Source: Gracilariopsis chorda
Lineage: Eukaryota; Rhodophyta; Florideophyceae; Gracilariales; Gracilariaceae
Direction of reading: 5' to 3'
Assembly (NCBI GenBank): GCA_003194525.1
Contig: NBIV01000448.1
Span: 1-25,075, forward strand
DNA length: 25,075 nt
Shown here: piece by piece, positions 24,475-25,075 of the stretch
Numbering within the stretch: the stretch's first letter is position 1
Layout of the letters: every line of letters begins with the position of its first letter
Translations under genes and position numbers: made by a program
The notes under the pieces: model-generated
Told to the model about the DNA's origin: nothing
The model's database searches: none
What the model saw: only the letters and a program-made list of their open reading frames with translations

Positions 24475-25075
24475 TCACCCGCTGGGGATTGAAGGTCCGG
24501 CACTTGCCGCCGAAGGGTCAGCAGCCGGCTCGGCCGGAGATGCCCCCTCTGGGAAAGCTTCCGCGCTAGCGCCGGTTTCCTCTACGTCCATCTCCCGGGG
24601 TTCTTCCGGTTCGTTATCGACCATTGGGTCATCCCCGCCGTATGCGCGGTAGTAGCCGTCGGAATCGACGTACCCACCGGGTGGTCTTCCGGCACATGCC
24701 GGGGCGTATCGCGAAGCTCGCGCGCCTCCTCGGAGGAAATTTCCCGGAACTCCCAGGGGTCGAAGTAGATAAATCCCCGCAAGGGCGGTGTTTCTACCGA
24801 GTCCCGGACCACCGGTGTTACCGCTACCGCCATTAAGACGACCGCTTTGCTCCCGCGGGACCTCACTCCAGCTAACGCTGTCGAATGTACCCAAGTAATT
24901 GGAGGACCTCTTCATTGTTGGCCTGGCCCCCAAGGGGGATGCGAAGATCCAGGTTTCGGATCGCTGCCCGCACACGCGGTTGAAGGAACCAGAGACGATA
25001 CTGGTCGTACGCCTCGTTGAGGATATAAGCCGCACTGCGAGCCGCCCACTCCGTAACCACCACGGACCACAACCC
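24475..25075 (-). pseudogene. Antisense ORF at the 3' end of the chromovirus (partial, frameshifted)
   Basis: The minus strand shows protein-like reading from the window edge. The first frame (25075-24872) reads AAYILNEAYDQYRLWFLQP and NNEEVLQLLGYIRQR then stops. Another frame (about 24866-24680) reads LRGFIYFDPWEFREISSEE and RHVPEDHPVG. A third (about 24690-24475) reads GYVDSDGYYRAYGGDDPMVD and an acidic Ala/Glu/Pro-rich tail to the stop. These look like one protein with two frameshifts. No family was recognised. Antisense ORFs at this place are known in some plant Ty3/gypsy (Tat-lineage) elements, so an accessory gene of the element is possible. The start lies outside the window. Confidence 0.5.

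Larger units (their letters stand above)
15480..25075 (+). mobile_element. Ty3/gypsy chromovirus, right end outside the window
   Basis: Order seen: 5' LTR, gag, protease, RT, RNase H, integrase, long linker, chromodomain, antisense ORF. No second LTR is found before 25075, so the element exceeds 9.6 kb. The C-terminal chromodomain and the DD35E integrase place it with chromoviruses. The copy is defective: stops at 18373, 19218 and 19335, and frame changes near 20505-20530, 20625, 21844 and 22310. The same family left the solo LTR at 12393-13220. Base composition is CG-rich with dense micro-hairpins, unlike the host genes on the left. Confidence 0.9.

Noticed and set aside
1..25075. CRISPR arrays, rRNA genes, bacterial operons
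   Set aside because: No regularly spaced direct repeats, no rRNA-like blocks, and the genes are clearly eukaryotic.

Overview
This is a nuclear eukaryotic window, most likely from an intron-poor alga or another protist with compact genes. The transposon load, the nearly intronless 4.9-kb XMAP215-family gene and the types of mobile element would fit a multicellular red alga, but no single gene here proves the lineage. Four layers are visible: a housekeeping gene, a cut-and-paste transposon, a broken housekeeping gene, and a long LTR retrotransposon that runs off the right edge.

Left third (1-7500). A minus-strand XMAP215/CKAP5/MOR1-type microtubule polymerase starts at 5398. Its long frame stops at 455, but coding sequence resembling the family's C-terminal domain continues in other frames to position 1, so the gene runs off the left edge with an intron or frameshifts near 367-571. 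Then comes about 1.5 kb of mostly empty sequence and a weak 143-codon minus-strand ORF.

Middle (7500-12000). A complete PIF/Harbinger element (7503-10528) has 28-29-bp terminal inverted repeats, a TTA target duplication, a SANT/Myb-like ORF1 broken by three in-frame TAG codons, an apparently intact DDE transposase on the opposite strand, and a 26-bp-arm hairpin in its leader. A 184-bp hAT-like MITE (10586-10769) follows. Next is a two-exon SANT-like/coiled-coil gene (10985-11876) with a 64-nt GT-AG intron.

12000-15480. A truncated GET3/ArsA-family ATPase pseudogene is split by a solo LTR (12393-13220, minus orientation) with a perfect 5-bp target duplication (GCTGC); removing the LTR and one GCTGC restores the frame. 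Farther right, 14228-14450 folds into many helices and may hold a structured RNA.

15480-25075. A Ty3/gypsy chromovirus, cut by the window edge: 5' LTR (15480-16287), gag with zinc knuckle, protease, RT, RNase H, DD35E integrase, a very long proline/charge-rich linker, a C-terminal chromodomain, and an antisense ORF where the 3' end should lie. Pol has several frameshifts and stops, so this copy is defective.

The most striking signal is structural. The chromovirus, its solo LTR included, is densely studded with tiny perfect hairpins (stems 4-6 bp, loops 1-6 nt; a favourite form is CCCC-NNN-GGGGA), through LTRs, coding regions and linker alike. Where the two LTR copies can be compared, stems are kept while loops have changed.
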